Part shown: positions 32,201-42,600 of the stretch, in pieces
Position numbering within the stretch: the stretch's first letter is position 1
How the letters are laid out: the number at the start of each line of letters is the position of its first letter
Source: DASWIG01 sp965371445
GTDB lineage: Bacteria > Acidobacteriota > Thermoanaerobaculia > Multivoradales > J023
Direction: 5' to 3'
NCBI GenBank assembly: GCA_965371445.1
Contig: CBDUYN010000036.1
Span: forward strand, 1 to 64,000
Length of the DNA stretch: 64,000 nucleotides
Position numbers and translations under genes: made by a program
The notes under the pieces: generated by a model
Told to the model about the DNA's origin: nothing
Seen by the model: the letters and a program-made list of their open reading frames with translations, nothing else
The model's database searches: none

Positions 32201-35200
32201 CCGCCGTCGTCCAGCACCAGGTAGCCGGAGGCGCCGCCGCCGCCGCGTGGCAGCCGGGAGGTCTTCCAGACGGGTTGGAAGAGCCACTCCTCGGGACGGC
32301 GGCCGGCCGTCAGGCCACCCCGCCCGGCCGCGCCGGCACCGGGCTCCACCCAATGACGCCGGCGCTCGAAGGGATAGGTGGGAAGCGAGATCCGCCGGCG
32401 CCGCGCGTCCCCGTGGACGGCGGCCCAGTCGGGCGAAAGCCTCGCCAGCCACAGCTCCCCCAGGGCCGCCAGCACCGCCTCGTAGGCCGAGCGCTCCTCC
32501 TTCGGAGAAGGAAGCGAGGCGATCAGCGAGCGGCCGTGCCGGGGCTCGAGGTGACGCTGGGCCAGGGTCGTCAAGGTCTTGCCGGGACCCACTTCGAGCA
32601 AGACCGCGGCGGCGTTGCCCAGGATCTCGCCGGCACCGTCGGAAAAACGCACCGCTTGCCGGAGCTGGGCGCCCCAGTACCGCGGATCGACGGCCTGCTC
32701 GGCGGTGATCCAGGTACCCGTGAGGCAGGAGATAAAGGGAATCCTGGGCGGGCGGCGCTCGACGCCCTCCAGGCAGCGGACGAAAGGTTCGACCGCCGGT
32801 TCGAGCCGGGCGGAGTGGAAGGCGTGGGAGGTGTGGAGGCGCCTCGCGTCGACGCCGTCGGCCGCCAGCTCCGCCGCCAGCTCCGCCACCGTCTCCCGCG
32901 CCCCGGAGACCACCACGCGATCGGCGGCGTTGACCGCGGCGAGCCAGAGCTCCCGACCTTCCAGCCGGGCGAGCACCTCCTCCTCCGCCAGGGGGACGGC
33001 GAGCATCTCGCCGCCGGGTAGCTCCTGGATCAACCGCCCCCGCTCGGCCACCAGGGCGAGGGCGTCCTCGAGCGAGAAGACGCCGGCCAGGCAGGCGGCG
33101 ACGTACTCGCCCACCGAATGACCGATCATCGCTTGCGGCTTCAAGCCCCAGGCCGTCCAGGTGCGCGCCAGAGCGTATTCGACGGCGAAAAGCGCCGGCT
33201 GGGTGAAGCGGGTCTCGGCGAGCCGTCGGCTCGCCTCCTCCGTCACCTCCGCGGGATGGATCAGCTCGCGCAGGTCCGTCGCCAGGTGCGGCGAGAGGAT
33301 CTCGGCGCAGCGGTCGAGCTCGCGCCGGAAGGCCGGCTCGCTCTCGTAGAGCTCCCGACCCATGCCGGGATGCTGGCTCCCCTGGCCGGGGAAGAGGAAG
33401 ACGAGCTGGCGACGGCCCTCCTTGTGGGCGGCGCTCCGCACCCGGCCGGGCTCGCCGCTACGCCGGCCGCCGGCACGCAGCAGGCGCGCCGCTTCGGCCG
33501 CGTTGGCCGCGACCAGGAAGCGGCGGTGCTCCAGCTCGCAGCGGCCCACCTGGAGGGTGAAGGCCACGTCGTCCAGGTTCAGCTCCTGCTCCGCGAGGGC
33601 GTGAGCCAACCGGTCGGTGGCGGCTTCCAGGGCGGTCGCGGTATGTCCCGAGAGCACCAGCAACTGAAGCTCTCCCGACGCCTCGGACGGCGACGGCGAC
33701 GGGGCTTGCTCCAACACGGCGTGGGCGTTGGTTCCGCCGATGCCCAGCGAGGTGACCCCGGCCCGGCGGGGAGAGTCCCCGACCGCCGGGAAGTCGGCCA
33801 ACTCGGTGTTGACGTAGAAGGGACCGCTGGTGAAGTCGATCTCCGGATTGGGCTCCTCGAAGTGGAGGCTCGGCGGGATCTTGCCGTGCCGCAGGGCGAG
33901 GACGGTCTTGATCAGGCCGGTGACTCCGGCCGCCCGGTCCAGGTGGCCGACGTTGGTCTTCACCGAGCCGACGGCGCAGGAACGGGGCCGGCCGGCCGGA
34001 AACGCCCGAGCGAGCGCCGCCATCTCCACCGGGTCTCCCAGCCCGGTGCCGGAGCCGTGGGCCTCGACGTAGGTCACCGTCCTCGGATCGACGCCGGAGA
34101 CCTCCAGGGCGTCGGCCACCACCATGGACTGCCCCTCGATGCTGGCCGCCGAATACCCCGCCTTGAGCGAACCGTCGTTGTTGACCGCCGTGCCCTTGAT
34201 CACCGCGTAGACCTGGTCGCCCTCGGCGAGGGCGTCCTCCAGGGGTTTCAACACCACCAACCCGGCGCCGTTGCCGAACACCATACCCGTGGCCTTGGCG
34301 TCGAAGGCCCGGACGTGCCCGTCGCGGGAGTTGATCCCCCCCTCCTGGTGACGGTAGCCGCTGACCTGGGGGACGATGATCGAGATGCCGCCCGCCAGCG
34401 CCATGTCGGCCTCTCCGGTCCACAAGCCCTGACAGGCCATGTGGACCGCCACCAGAGACGTCGAGCAGAAGGTCTGGACGGCGACGCTCGGCCCCCGCAG
34501 GTTCAGCTTGTAGGAGACCCGGGTGGTCAGCGAGTCCTTCTCGTTGCCGACCAGGATCTGGAACGTGTCCACCGACTTCAAAAGCTCTGGATCGGAGTAG
34601 AGGCCCTGCATGTAGGAGCTGATGCTGGCGCCGGCGTAGACACCCACCCGCCCGGGGTAACGCTGGGTGTCGTAGCCGGCGTCCTCGAAGGCCTCCCAGG
34701 CGCATTCCAGAAACAGGCGGTGCTGTGGATCCATGATCTCCGCTTCGCGGGGCGAATAGCCGAACAGCTCGGCGTCGAAAAGCTCGATGTCCTCGAGGAT
34801 CGGCCGCGCCTTGACGTAGGACGGATCACAAAGCACCTCGGGATCCGCTCCGGCGGCCAGGAGCTCCTCGTCGGTGAAAAAAGAGATCGTCTCGCGCCCG
34901 GCGCAGAGGTTCTCCCAGAAGGCCGAGACCGACCCTGCCCCTGGGAAACGGCCGCTCATCCCGATGACAGCAAGGTCACGGCGCTCCCCGGCGCCGCGCC
35001 GCGCCGCTTTGACGGCCGGTGCCTCGACGGCCGCCGTCCCTTCGCCAGGCGACGGCTCGCCGCTCAGGTGTTGCGCCATGGCGCTCACCGTAGGCGCCTC
35101 GAAAAGCGCCACCGGGGCGATCTGAACCTCGAGCTCCCGGCTCAGCTCGCCGACGAGTTGCATGGCGAGGAGCGAATTGCCCCCGAGGTCGAAGAAGTTC

Positions 35201-38200
35201 TCCTCGTGGCCCACGTCTTCGGTACCGAGGATCCGGCCCCAGGTTTCGGCGATCCGGCGCTCGAGCGCGCCGATGTCCAAGAGGTCCTCCGTCCGGCGCA
35301 GGGCGGTCCCGGCGGCCGAGGCCGCGTCGCGCAAGGTTTGCATCGTCACCCACTGCTCGATGCGCGGCTCGAGCGCGCCGGTCGAGATCACCAGGTGGCG
35401 CGGCTCCTCGAGAGCCAGCAGCCGTCGCAGGGTCTCGATCCCCTCCGACGGCGCCATCGCCAGCTCGCTCAAGGTCGTGCCGAGGCCGCCGCGAGCCGCT
35501 TCGTCTTCCTCGTAGTGCCAGCTGTCCCAGTCGACGCTCTGCCAGGCCGTGGCGGCCTCGCGGTTGTGGCGCGCGGCAAAGAAGCCCATAAAGAGGTTGG
35601 CGGCGGCGTAGCCGACGTAGCCCAGACCGCCGAGAATCGTCGACAGCGAGGAGTAGAGGGTGCAGAAGTCGAGGTCGATCCCCTCGAGGACCCGTTCCAG
35701 CACGTAGAGGCCGTAGACCTTCGGAACGAAGTGCCGCTCGCACTCCTCGCGGCCGGTCGACGCGACGGTCTTGAACGAATCCTGGGCCAGCACACCGGCA
35801 GCGTGGACGACGCCGTGGAGGGTGCCGAAACGTTCCCGGGCCTTGTCGACCACGGCGCGCATCGCCGCCTCGTCGGCGACGTCGGCGGCGGCGGCGAGCA
35901 CCTCGGCGCCGGCCTCCTCGAGGAGGCGTACCTGCTCGACGGCGTGGCGCGTGCGTTCGTCCGCGTCGCCGCCGGCGAGGATAGCGTCCCATTCCTCGCG
36001 CTTCGGCAGCGGCGTGCGCCGGGTGAGCACCAGCTTCGCCCGGTGCTCCCTCGCCAGGTGTCCGGCAAGGGCCAAGCCGATCCCCCCGAGGCCGCCGAGG
36101 ATCAGGTAGACGCCGTCGTCGCGGAAGTGAAACCTGTCCTCTGCCGGCGGCATTGCCAGGCGCTCGAAGCTCCGGACGAGGCGCTCGGCGCCGCGGTGGG
36201 CGACGACCGGCTCGGCCTCCGGCGAGCCGAGCTCCGCGGCGAGACGGCGTGCCAGGCTTTCCGCATCGACGCCGTCCTCGCCGGCGGTGTGCGGCGCCAC
36301 CTCAATGTCGATGACCCGGCAGAGGATCTGCGGGTGCTCCTGCGGGATCACCACCGCCGCTCCGAGGACGCTCGAACGCTCGGGCACCAGGGGCTCGTCT
36401 CCGGTGACCTCCTGAACGCCGCTCGTGACCACGTCGATCTCCAAGGCGCCGGCCGCCGGCCGCCGGGACAGGGCTTTGACCAGGGCGATCAGACTGTAGA
36501 AGCCAAGCTCCTGGGCGGCGCGGAAGGCCGCCTCGTCTCCGGGGACCGGCGGCGTCGGCGCCACGTTCCACAGGTGGAGCACGCGGGCGAGCCGCGGGCC
36601 TCCGGCGAGCTCGCCGAGCAGCGCCTCGTAGTCCTCGGCGTGGCCGGGACGAAGCTTGAAGCGCCCATCCTCGCTCCGGGCGAAAGCGTCGCCGGGAACG
36701 GCCACTGCCACCTGGGCGACGTCGAGCTCCCGGACGAGGGCGTCGGCGACGCCGAGGGCGTCGGCGAGCACCAGGCAAAGCTCGTCCGTTTTTGCCGCCG
36801 GCGCTGCGGGCCAGGGACAGGAAGCCCAACGCGGTTGGTAAAGCCACTCCTCGAGGTCGGCGACCTTCCGCGGCGCTGCCGGCGCCTTGACAACCTCGCG
36901 GCCCGACGTACGCGCCAGGGTCGCCTCGTCGGGATCGATCCAGTGGCGACGCCGTTCGAAGGGGTAGGTCGGCAGCGTCACCCGGCGACGGCGCTCGCCC
37001 TCCCAGGACGCCGCCCAGTCGACTTCGACGCCGGCGAGCCACGTCTCGCCGACGGCGCCGAGAAAAGCGGCGACGGCGCTCGAGCGGTCGTGGCGGCCGC
37101 GCATCGCGGCGACGACCGGACGCGTCTTGCCGCATTCGGGATGGAGGCGGGCGAACGACGCCAGGCTCTGGCCAGGTCCCACCTCGAGGAGGACGCGCTC
37201 GCCGCCCTCGGCGAGCAGCGTCCCCACCCCGTCCGCGAAGCGCACCGGGGCGCACATGTGACGCGCCCAATACGACGGATCGACCGCCTCCTCGGGGGTG
37301 ATCCGCTCGCCAGTGACGTTCGACACCCAGGGGATCTCGGGCCGGCTCAAGGTGAAGGAGCGGGCGAGCTCGGTGAGCTCGGCTGCCGCCGGCTCGAGCA
37401 TCGCCGAGTGAAACGCGTGGGTAGTGGCGAGGCGCCGGTGGACGACGCCGTCTTCGTCGAGGGCCGCCTCGAGAGCCGCCATCGCCTCTTCGGGGCCGGC
37501 GGCGACGCAGCCGGTCACACCGTTGACCGCCGCCAGCGACAGGCCGTGGCTTTGGAGGCGGGGCGTAAGCTCCGCCTCGCCCTGGGTGACGGCGAGCATC
37601 GCGCCGCCCGGCAGGGCGTCGATGAGCTGCGCCCGGCGCGCCACCAGGGTGAGGGCGTCCTCAAAAGAGAGGGTACCGCCCAGGCAGGCGCAGACGTACT
37701 CGCCGAGGCTGTAGCCGATCGTCGCCTGCGGCCGGACGCCGCGGTGGCGAAAGAGCTCGGCCAAGGCCAGCTCGACGGCAAAGGTCGCCGGCTGGGCGAA
37801 GACCGTGCGGTCGAGACGCCGGCTCGCGGCGTCGGCCACGGCGCCGCCGCGGCCGAGCATCGCCTTCAGGTCGATCCCGCCGCCGCCCGCCTCTTCGGCC
37901 TCGGTGCCGCGCGGGTAGATCACTTCGCGCAGGTCGGTGCCGAGAAGCGGCGCGAGGTGCTCGGCGGCCCAGTCGAGGGCGGCCCGAAAGACCGGCTCCC
38001 GCTGGTAGAGGCCGAGGCCCATGTCGACGTATTGCTCGCCGAGGCCGGGAAAGAGGAAGACCGTCCGCCGCCTGGTGGTCGCGACCACGGCGCTCCTGTC
38101 GCGCTCAGCGCCGGCCTCGCCGTCGCCGGGCGCCAGAGCGGCGACGGCGGCGGCGAGGTCGCGGCAGACCACGGCGCGGCGGTGCTCGAAGGCCTTGCGG

Positions 38201-39675
38201 CCGACCTGAAGGGTATAAGCGACGTCGGCCAGCTCGAGCTCGCCGCGCTCGGCGAGGTGGCGGCCGAGGTTCTCGCCCATCGTGGCGAGGGCGCTCTCGG
38301 AACGCGCCGAGAGGAGCAGCTGCTGCCAGGGACGGCCCGGCACCGACGGCGACGGCGCCGGCGGCTCCTCGAGGATCATATGCGCGTTGGTCGAACCGAT
38401 GCCGAAAGAGCTCAACCCGGCGATCCGCTTCTTGCCCGCCGGCGGCTCCGGCCAAGGACGCAGCTCGGAGTTGACCACGAACGGGCTCGACGCGAAGTCG
38501 ATCTTCGGGTTGGGCCGCTCGAAGTGGAGGCTCGGCGGCAGCTCCTTCGCCTCCAGGGCCGACGCCGTCTTGATCAGCCCGGCGACGCCGGCGGCGGTCT
38601 CCAGGTGCCCGACGTTGGTCTTGGCCGAGCCGATCGCGCAGTAGCCGGTGCGCTTCGTCGAGGCCCGGAAAGCCTCGGTCAGGGCCAACATCTCGATCGA
38701 GTCGCCCAGGTCGGTGGCGGTGCCGTGGGCCTCGACGTAGGAGACGTCGTCGGCCTCGACCCCGGCCACCGCCATCGCCTCCAGCAGCACCGCGGTCTGG
38801 CCCTCCACCCCCGGCGCCGTGAAGCTCGCCTTGCGGGCGCCGTCGTTGTTGGTCGCCGAGCCGCGGATCACCGCTTGGATCGGGTCGCCGTCGGCGAGCG
38901 CGTCGTCGAGGCGTTTCAGGAGCACTGCCCCGGCGCCGTTGCCGAAGTTCGAGCCCGCCGCCGCCTCGTCAAAAGTCCGGCAGCTGCCGTCGGGCGAGAG
39001 GATTCCACCCTTCTGGTAGGGATAGCCGCGGCGCTGCGGCACGTTGATCGCCGCGCCGCCCGCCACCGCCATCCTGCACTCGTCGAGCAACAGGCTCTGG
39101 CAGGCCAGGTGCACTGCCACCAGCGATGTCGAGCAGGCTGTGTGCAGCGCATAGCTCGGGCCGCGCAGGTCGAGCTTGTAGGAGACCCGCGTCGCCATCA
39201 TCGCGAGATCGCTGCCCAGGGCGATCTGGAAGTTGTCGAGCGACGGGAAGCGCCCGCGCTGGGCGACGACGTTGAAAAGGTAGGTGTTGGTCTTGGCGCC
39301 GGTAAAGACACCTACCGGGTGCGCATAGGCCTCCGGATGGTAGCCCGCCCGCTCGAAGACCTCCCAGGCGCATTCCAGGAAGAGGCGGTGCTGGGGGTCC
39401 ATGATCGTCGCCTCGAGCGGCGTGTAGCCGAAAAACGAGGCGTCGAAATCCTCAATGTCGTCGACCACCGAGACCCGGCGTACGTAGGCCGGATCCTGGA
39501 TCTGCTCGGCCGGCACCCCGGCGGCGCGCAGCTCCTCGTCGGTGAGCTCAACAAGCGACTCGACCCCGTCGCGCAGGTTACGCCAGAACTGCTCGGGGGT
39601 CGAGGCGCCGGGAAAGCGGCAAGCCATGCCGACGATGGCGATCTCGGAGCCGGTGTACGTGTCGCCTTGAGCCAT
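29257..39675 (-). CDS. PKS, two modules: KS-AT-KR-T-KS-AT-(MT in degenerate KR)-T (gene C)
   Basis: 3472 aa type I PKS. Module 1: KS TACSTS near 182 with HGTATDLGD; AT with the unusual motif GYSLGE near 657 and PGLGEQY instead of PGQGSQ; KR with LGGLGGIG near 1195 and intact Ser/Tyr/Asn (YSSLST, GYAAAN); T LGGNSL near 1500. Module 2: KS TFCSTS near 1737, HGSGTGLGD; AT GHSVGE near 2187 with HAFHS, predicted malonyl-specific. A KR-like fold follows whose cofactor motif is lost (TGGLSEPG near 2678) and whose catalytic YxxxN has become YFAAR. Between its halves sits an S-adenosylmethionine methyltransferase (LEFGAGDGN near 2950, VVHATPDV, GLAEGWW), of the type usually C-methylating in PKSs. T VGGDSL near 3395. 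The tail EEIMAVLAELSDDEVEE is docking-like. The gene starts 22 nt after gene B. Confidence 0.94.
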   Translation of the reverse strand: MAQGDTYTGSEIAIVGMACRFPGASTPEQFWRNLRDGVESLVELTDEELRAAGVPAEQIQDPAYVRRVSVVDDIEDFDASFFGYTPLEATIMDPQHRLFLECAWEVFERAGYHPEAYAHPVGVFTGAKTNTYLFNVVAQRGRFPSLDNFQIALGSDLAMMATRVSYKLDLRGPSYALHTACSTSLVAVHLACQSLLLDECRMAVAGGAAINVPQRRGYPYQKGGILSPDGSCRTFDEAAAGSNFGNGAGAVLLKRLDDALADGDPIQAVIRGSATNNDGARKASFTAPGVEGQTAVLLEAMAVAGVEADDVSYVEAHGTATDLGDSIEMLALTEAFRASTKRTGYCAIGSAKTNVGHLETAAGVAGLIKTASALEAKELPPSLHFERPNPKIDFASSPFVVNSELRPWPEPPAGKKRIAGLSSFGIGSTNAHMILEEPPAPSPSVPGRPWQQLLLSARSESALATMGENLGRHLAERGELELADVAYTLQVGRKAFEHRRAVVCRDLAAAVAALAPGDGEAGAERDRSAVVATTRRRTVFLFPGLGEQYVDMGLGLYQREPVFRAALDWAAEHLAPLLGTDLREVIYPRGTEAEEAGGGGIDLKAMLGRGGAVADAASRRLDRTVFAQPATFAVELALAELFRHRGVRPQATIGYSLGEYVCACLGGTLSFEDALTLVARRAQLIDALPGGAMLAVTQGEAELTPRLQSHGLSLAAVNGVTGCVAAGPEEAMAALEAALDEDGVVHRRLATTHAFHSAMLEPAAAELTELARSFTLSRPEIPWVSNVTGERITPEEAVDPSYWARHMCAPVRFADGVGTLLAEGGERVLLEVGPGQSLASFARLHPECGKTRPVVAAMRGRHDRSSAVAAFLGAVGETWLAGVEVDWAASWEGERRRRVTLPTYPFERRRHWIDPDEATLARTSGREVVKAPAAPRKVADLEEWLYQPRWASCPWPAAPAAKTDELCLVLADALGVADALVRELDVAQVAVAVPGDAFARSEDGRFKLRPGHAEDYEALLGELAGGPRLARVLHLWNVAPTPPVPGDEAAFRAAQELGFYSLIALVKALSRRPAAGALEIDVVTSGVQEVTGDEPLVPERSSVLGAAVVIPQEHPQILCRVIDIEVAPHTAGEDGVDAESLARRLAAELGSPEAEPVVAHRGAERLVRSFERLAMPPAEDRFHFRDDGVYLILGGLGGIGLALAGHLAREHRAKLVLTRRTPLPKREEWDAILAGGDADERTRHAVEQVRLLEEAGAEVLAAAADVADEAAMRAVVDKARERFGTLHGVVHAAGVLAQDSFKTVASTGREECERHFVPKVYGLYVLERVLEGIDLDFCTLYSSLSTILGGLGYVGYAAANLFMGFFAARHNREAATAWQSVDWDSWHYEEDEAARGGLGTTLSELAMAPSEGIETLRRLLALEEPRHLVISTGALEPRIEQWVTMQTLRDAASAAGTALRRTEDLLDIGALERRIAETWGRILGTEDVGHEENFFDLGGNSLLAMQLVGELSRELEVQIAPVALFEAPTVSAMAQHLSGEPSPGEGTAAVEAPAVKAARRGAGERRDLAVIGMSGRFPGAGSVSAFWENLCAGRETISFFTDEELLAAGADPEVLCDPSYVKARPILEDIELFDAELFGYSPREAEIMDPQHRLFLECAWEAFEDAGYDTQRYPGRVGVYAGASISSYMQGLYSDPELLKSVDTFQILVGNEKDSLTTRVSYKLNLRGPSVAVQTFCSTSLVAVHMACQGLWTGEADMALAGGISIIVPQVSGYRHQEGGINSRDGHVRAFDAKATGMVFGNGAGLVVLKPLEDALAEGDQVYAVIKGTAVNNDGSLKAGYSAASIEGQSMVVADALEVSGVDPRTVTYVEAHGSGTGLGDPVEMAALARAFPAGRPRSCAVGSVKTNVGHLDRAAGVTGLIKTVLALRHGKIPPSLHFEEPNPEIDFTSGPFYVNTELADFPAVGDSPRRAGVTSLGIGGTNAHAVLEQAPSPSPSEASGELQLLVLSGHTATALEAATDRLAHALAEQELNLDDVAFTLQVGRCELEHRRFLVAANAAEAARLLRAGGRRSGEPGRVRSAAHKEGRRQLVFLFPGQGSQHPGMGRELYESEPAFRRELDRCAEILSPHLATDLRELIHPAEVTEEASRRLAETRFTQPALFAVEYALARTWTAWGLKPQAMIGHSVGEYVAACLAGVFSLEDALALVAERGRLIQELPGGEMLAVPLAEEEVLARLEGRELWLAAVNAADRVVVSGARETVAELAAELAADGVDARRLHTSHAFHSARLEPAVEPFVRCLEGVERRPPRIPFISCLTGTWITAEQAVDPRYWGAQLRQAVRFSDGAGEILGNAAAVLLEVGPGKTLTTLAQRHLEPRHGRSLIASLPSPKEERSAYEAVLAALGELWLARLSPDWAAVHGDARRRRISLPTYPFERRRHWVEPGAGAAGRGGLTAGRRPEEWLFQPVWKTSRLPRGGGGASGYLVLDDGGPLAEALEHRLAGAGRVVRRAGPAEAEDAEKLLDSLPGLPEVILDLRRLDTDAEAAEDFEPLLRFARALDRRADAPLALWVLTDGLHEVLVQEMPRPGAAVLPAVCRSLTRGTAHVVCRHLDLYATSEAASLPRLSAQVAAEVDAAPQELTVAYRGGRRFLPAVEAAAGDPASGDPAGETDAGLPAGTWLLTGGLSEPGFSLAQALSYGDGAAGDGVRRLVLLESEALPPRQEWPVLLEEKPPSSEEMSAFLAQLAADAAGIDMSRAEISVRMERLAETVERQSVPEDFETLADALCAAWSYHFFAEHADARPGLCTTRGELMEKLSVVPRFERFFDYLLYVLCRAGIVALDDDGVTFRELPEELSDPKALGELAKELHPDFAPGVDCVGHCATRYPEAFRGEVDPVSILFPGGSSEMLRQVMETQDRYSVNRIFYPVMVEVIREAAAGLSHRPLRVLEFGAGDGNLTWELAEALRGANVEYHMTDIGRAFVVAGQREAAARGLDFLRFGVLDVTRDPAAQGYERYGFDVLLAFDVVHATPDVAETMRNLRRLLAPGGWTMILEPTRDQHWISLIWGLAEGWWLYADEIRTLHPLLEPARWEELLAGLGFSYHGVFPLDAEERATVDHSLLVVQQDVDLRAGEYLETVVERWHERRRELAERVRKVGRLEAAGAEVEVWKSTAEEIPAAVGRARERWGRLRGVLHAAGAWNGAGLEDELDAAAYASVLASASATLSALEEGLADEEPEMKLLVSPLAAAGDELSGPANATDLYFAARASRGEGAAWRSLAWGVPIDGGTAGGGLARRGTNGGLPPHLGASALAAVLRAPELRRVLLTHQPAAAMAAAWNRLPTRRRPLEEALAIGGDEYVAPESEQEKGVAAIWEQVLGIARIGLHDNFFEVGGDSLIATQIHSRIVERFDVEMPVDKLFILATVEEQAREVAQIQTVREKEDHEEIMAVLAELSDDEVEETLLDLHATGD

Positions 39676-39697
39676 AATCTTCGTTTCCCTGTTTCCC

Positions 39698-42600
39698 TCA
39701 ACCTGCCTTCTTGCGCGTCCGGCGACGCTTCAACATTTCCTGGCGGCGGTCCATGCTCTCGCGCCGCTCGGCGAGGTGGGCGGCGCGCTCGGCGTCGGCT
39801 TCGCCGGCATCCTGGGCCAGGAGCTCGGCCAGAGAGCGCACGGTCAACCGTTGATAGAGCTGGGCCACCGGGAGCTCGACCGCGAGCACCTCGCGCAGCC
39901 GGGCCGCCACTCGGACGGCGATGAACGAATCGCCGCCCAGCTCGAAGAAGTTGTCGTCGACGCCGATCGGCTCGAAGCCGAGAAAGTCCTGCCACACCTC
40001 CGCGATGCGCCGCTCGAGGTCACTGTCGGGGGCGGCATAGGGGGTCTGGAGCTCGGGGCGCGGATGGCGCTCCCCCGCCGGCGTGCCGGCCGCGGCCGGT
40101 ACGGCGTGCGCCGCGATGCGGCGCCGGCGCTCGGCGAGGCGCGCTTCGAGGGCGCCGGTCGAGACCAGCACCAGCTCGGCGTCGAGCCCCAGGAGCCGCC
40201 GAAAGGCCTCCTCGCCCTGCCGCGGCGTCATGGCGAGCTCCGCCAGGTCGGGACGCAGCCCTGTGAGCTGCTCGTCCTCGTCCTCGAATTCCCACACGTC
40301 CCAGCCGACGCTCCTCCAGGGGATCGCCGCTCCCCGGCCGGAGCGCTCTTGGACGAAGGCGTCGAGGAAAGAGTTGGCCGAGGCATAGGCGCCGTAGGCC
40401 AGCCCGCCGAGGACCGAGGCCAGCGACGAGAGCAACAGGCAGAAGTCGAGCTGAGCTCCACGAGCCTGGAGCGCCGCCTCCAGGGCCAGGGCACCCTGGA
40501 CCTTGGGCCGGAAGTGAGCGGCGAGGTGCCCGGCGTCGATCTCGGCGAGCGAGCGGAAAGTCTCCTCGCCAGCGGTACCGGCGGTGTGGAGCAGGCCGTG
40601 GAGAGCGGCGAAACGCTCCTCGACCCCCTCCAGGGCCCCTTCCAGGGAAGCGGCGTCGGCGAGGTCGACGTCGAAGACCGCCACCTCGGCACCGAGCTCC
40701 TCGAGGGCCGCGACGCGGCGCCGGAGCGCCTCGTCGTCCCCCGCCTTCGCCGCCTCGAAAAGCGCCAGCCGAGCGCGCCAGGAGCGCGCCAGGTAGCGGG
40801 CGAAAGCGTAGCCGTTGCCCTGGAGCCCCCCGGTCAGCACGTAGACGCCGCCTTCGCGCAGCGGGACTGCCGGCGGCTCCTCGGTGCGCACCGGCTCGAA
40901 GGCCTCGACATAGCGCTGCCGGCCGCGCCAGGCGACGACCTCCTCGTCACCGCCCGCCGCCACCTCGGCGACGAGCCGTGCGGCCAGGGCGGCGGCGTCA
41001 CCCTCCAGGCCGGCCCCGGCGTCGAGGGCTCGGCAGCGGACCCCGGGAAGCTCCTCGGGCAGCACCCGGCAGAGTCCCAGGAGCGCCGCCCTCTCCGGCC
41101 GTAGCGGCTCGCCGGGGAGGAGTCGCTTCATGCCGCTCGCTACCACCAGCACGTCGACCCCGGCGGCCGGAACGGGAAGCGTGGCAAAGGCGCGGGCGAG
41201 GGCGAGGAGGCTCGCGAGGCCCTCGTCGCTCGCCGCCTCGAAGCCCGCGGCGCTCGCGAGAGGGGGCGCGTCGAGACCGCCGAGCCTCCAGGCGTGGACC
41301 ACCGCTCCCGGCAGCTCGCCGCCGGCGGCCAGCTCCTGGGCGAGCGCCTCCCAGGCGGCGGCGTCCGCCGGATCGACCGCGTAGGCGCCTTCGCCGCGGC
41401 GTTTAAGGCCTCCGCCGGCGCGGCCCGGCTCGACACGGACCACCCGGGCGGTGTTCTCGCCGAGGCGCTCGGCAAGCGCCGCCGCGAGCCCCGCGGAGCG
41501 CTCCAGGACCAGCCAGGTCGACGCCAGGGCCGCATCTGCCGGCGCCGGCGGGAGAAGCGACGGCTTCCACGACGGCAGGTAGAACCAGTCGGCGATCTCC
41601 GGCTGCTGGCGCAATGTCGCGGCGTCCGCCGCCGCGGCCATTTCGCCCGCCTCGATCCAATAACGCCGGCGCTCGAAGGGATAGGTCGGCAAAGCGACGC
41701 GCCGGCGCCGCTCGCCCGCATAGAGGGCCGCCGGATCGAGCTCGACGCCGGCCAGCCACAAGCGGCCGAGGCTCGCCAGCATGTGGGCCTGGTCTTCGCC
41801 GAGCCCCTCGGCGGCGTCTTGTGGGTGGCGCAGCGAGGAGAAGACGGGTTGCTCCGGGCGCCGCGACGGATGCCGCGACGCCAGGGTGGCGAGGGCCCGG
41901 CCCGGCCCCACTTCCAGGAGCACCCGCTCTTCCTCCGCGAGGAGGGTGGCCACGCCGTCGGCAAAACGGACCCCCTGGCGCAGATGGCGCGCCCAATAGG
42001 CCGGATCGGTGGCGTCCTCGGGGGAGATCCAGGTTCCGGTGACGTTGGAGACCCAGGGGATTTTGGGCGGATGCAGCTCGATCCGGCGGACCTCGGCGGT
42101 GAAAGCGTCGAGGATCGGATCCATCATCGGCGAGTGAAAGGCGTGCGAGGTATGGAGCCGGCGGCCCTCGACGCCGCGTCCTTCGAGCTTCTCGGCCAGG
42201 ACGTCGATCGCCTCGACAGTGCCGGAAACGACGGTGCGCGACGGCTCGTTGGTCGCCGCGACCGCGAGGCGCGGATCGCCGGTGAGCTCCTCGGCGAGCT
42301 CCGCCCCGGCGAGCGGTACGGCGAGCATGGCGCCCGCCGGCAGCTCGTCCATGAGCCGGCCGCGCGCCGCGACGAGCGCCAGGGCGTCGTCGAGCCGGAG
42401 CGTCCCGGCCAGGCACGCCGCCACGTATTCGCCGATCGAATGGCCGAGCATCGCCTGGGGCACGACACCCCAACTCTTCCAGAGCTCGGCCAAGGCGTGC
42501 CCGAGGACGAAGAGAGCCGGCTGCGTGAAACGCGTCCGGGCGAGCTTCGCCGCCGCCTCTTCGGCCTCGCCGTCCTCCGGCCACAGGATCCGCCGCAGAT

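Noticed and set aside
33118..39924. Very long plus-strand open frames across the megasynthase genes, here over 2200 codons
   Set aside because: Their translations are Arg/Gly/Ala/Leu-rich without domains, and the minus strand carries intact KS, AT, KR and T motifs. They are antisense shadows caused by high GC.
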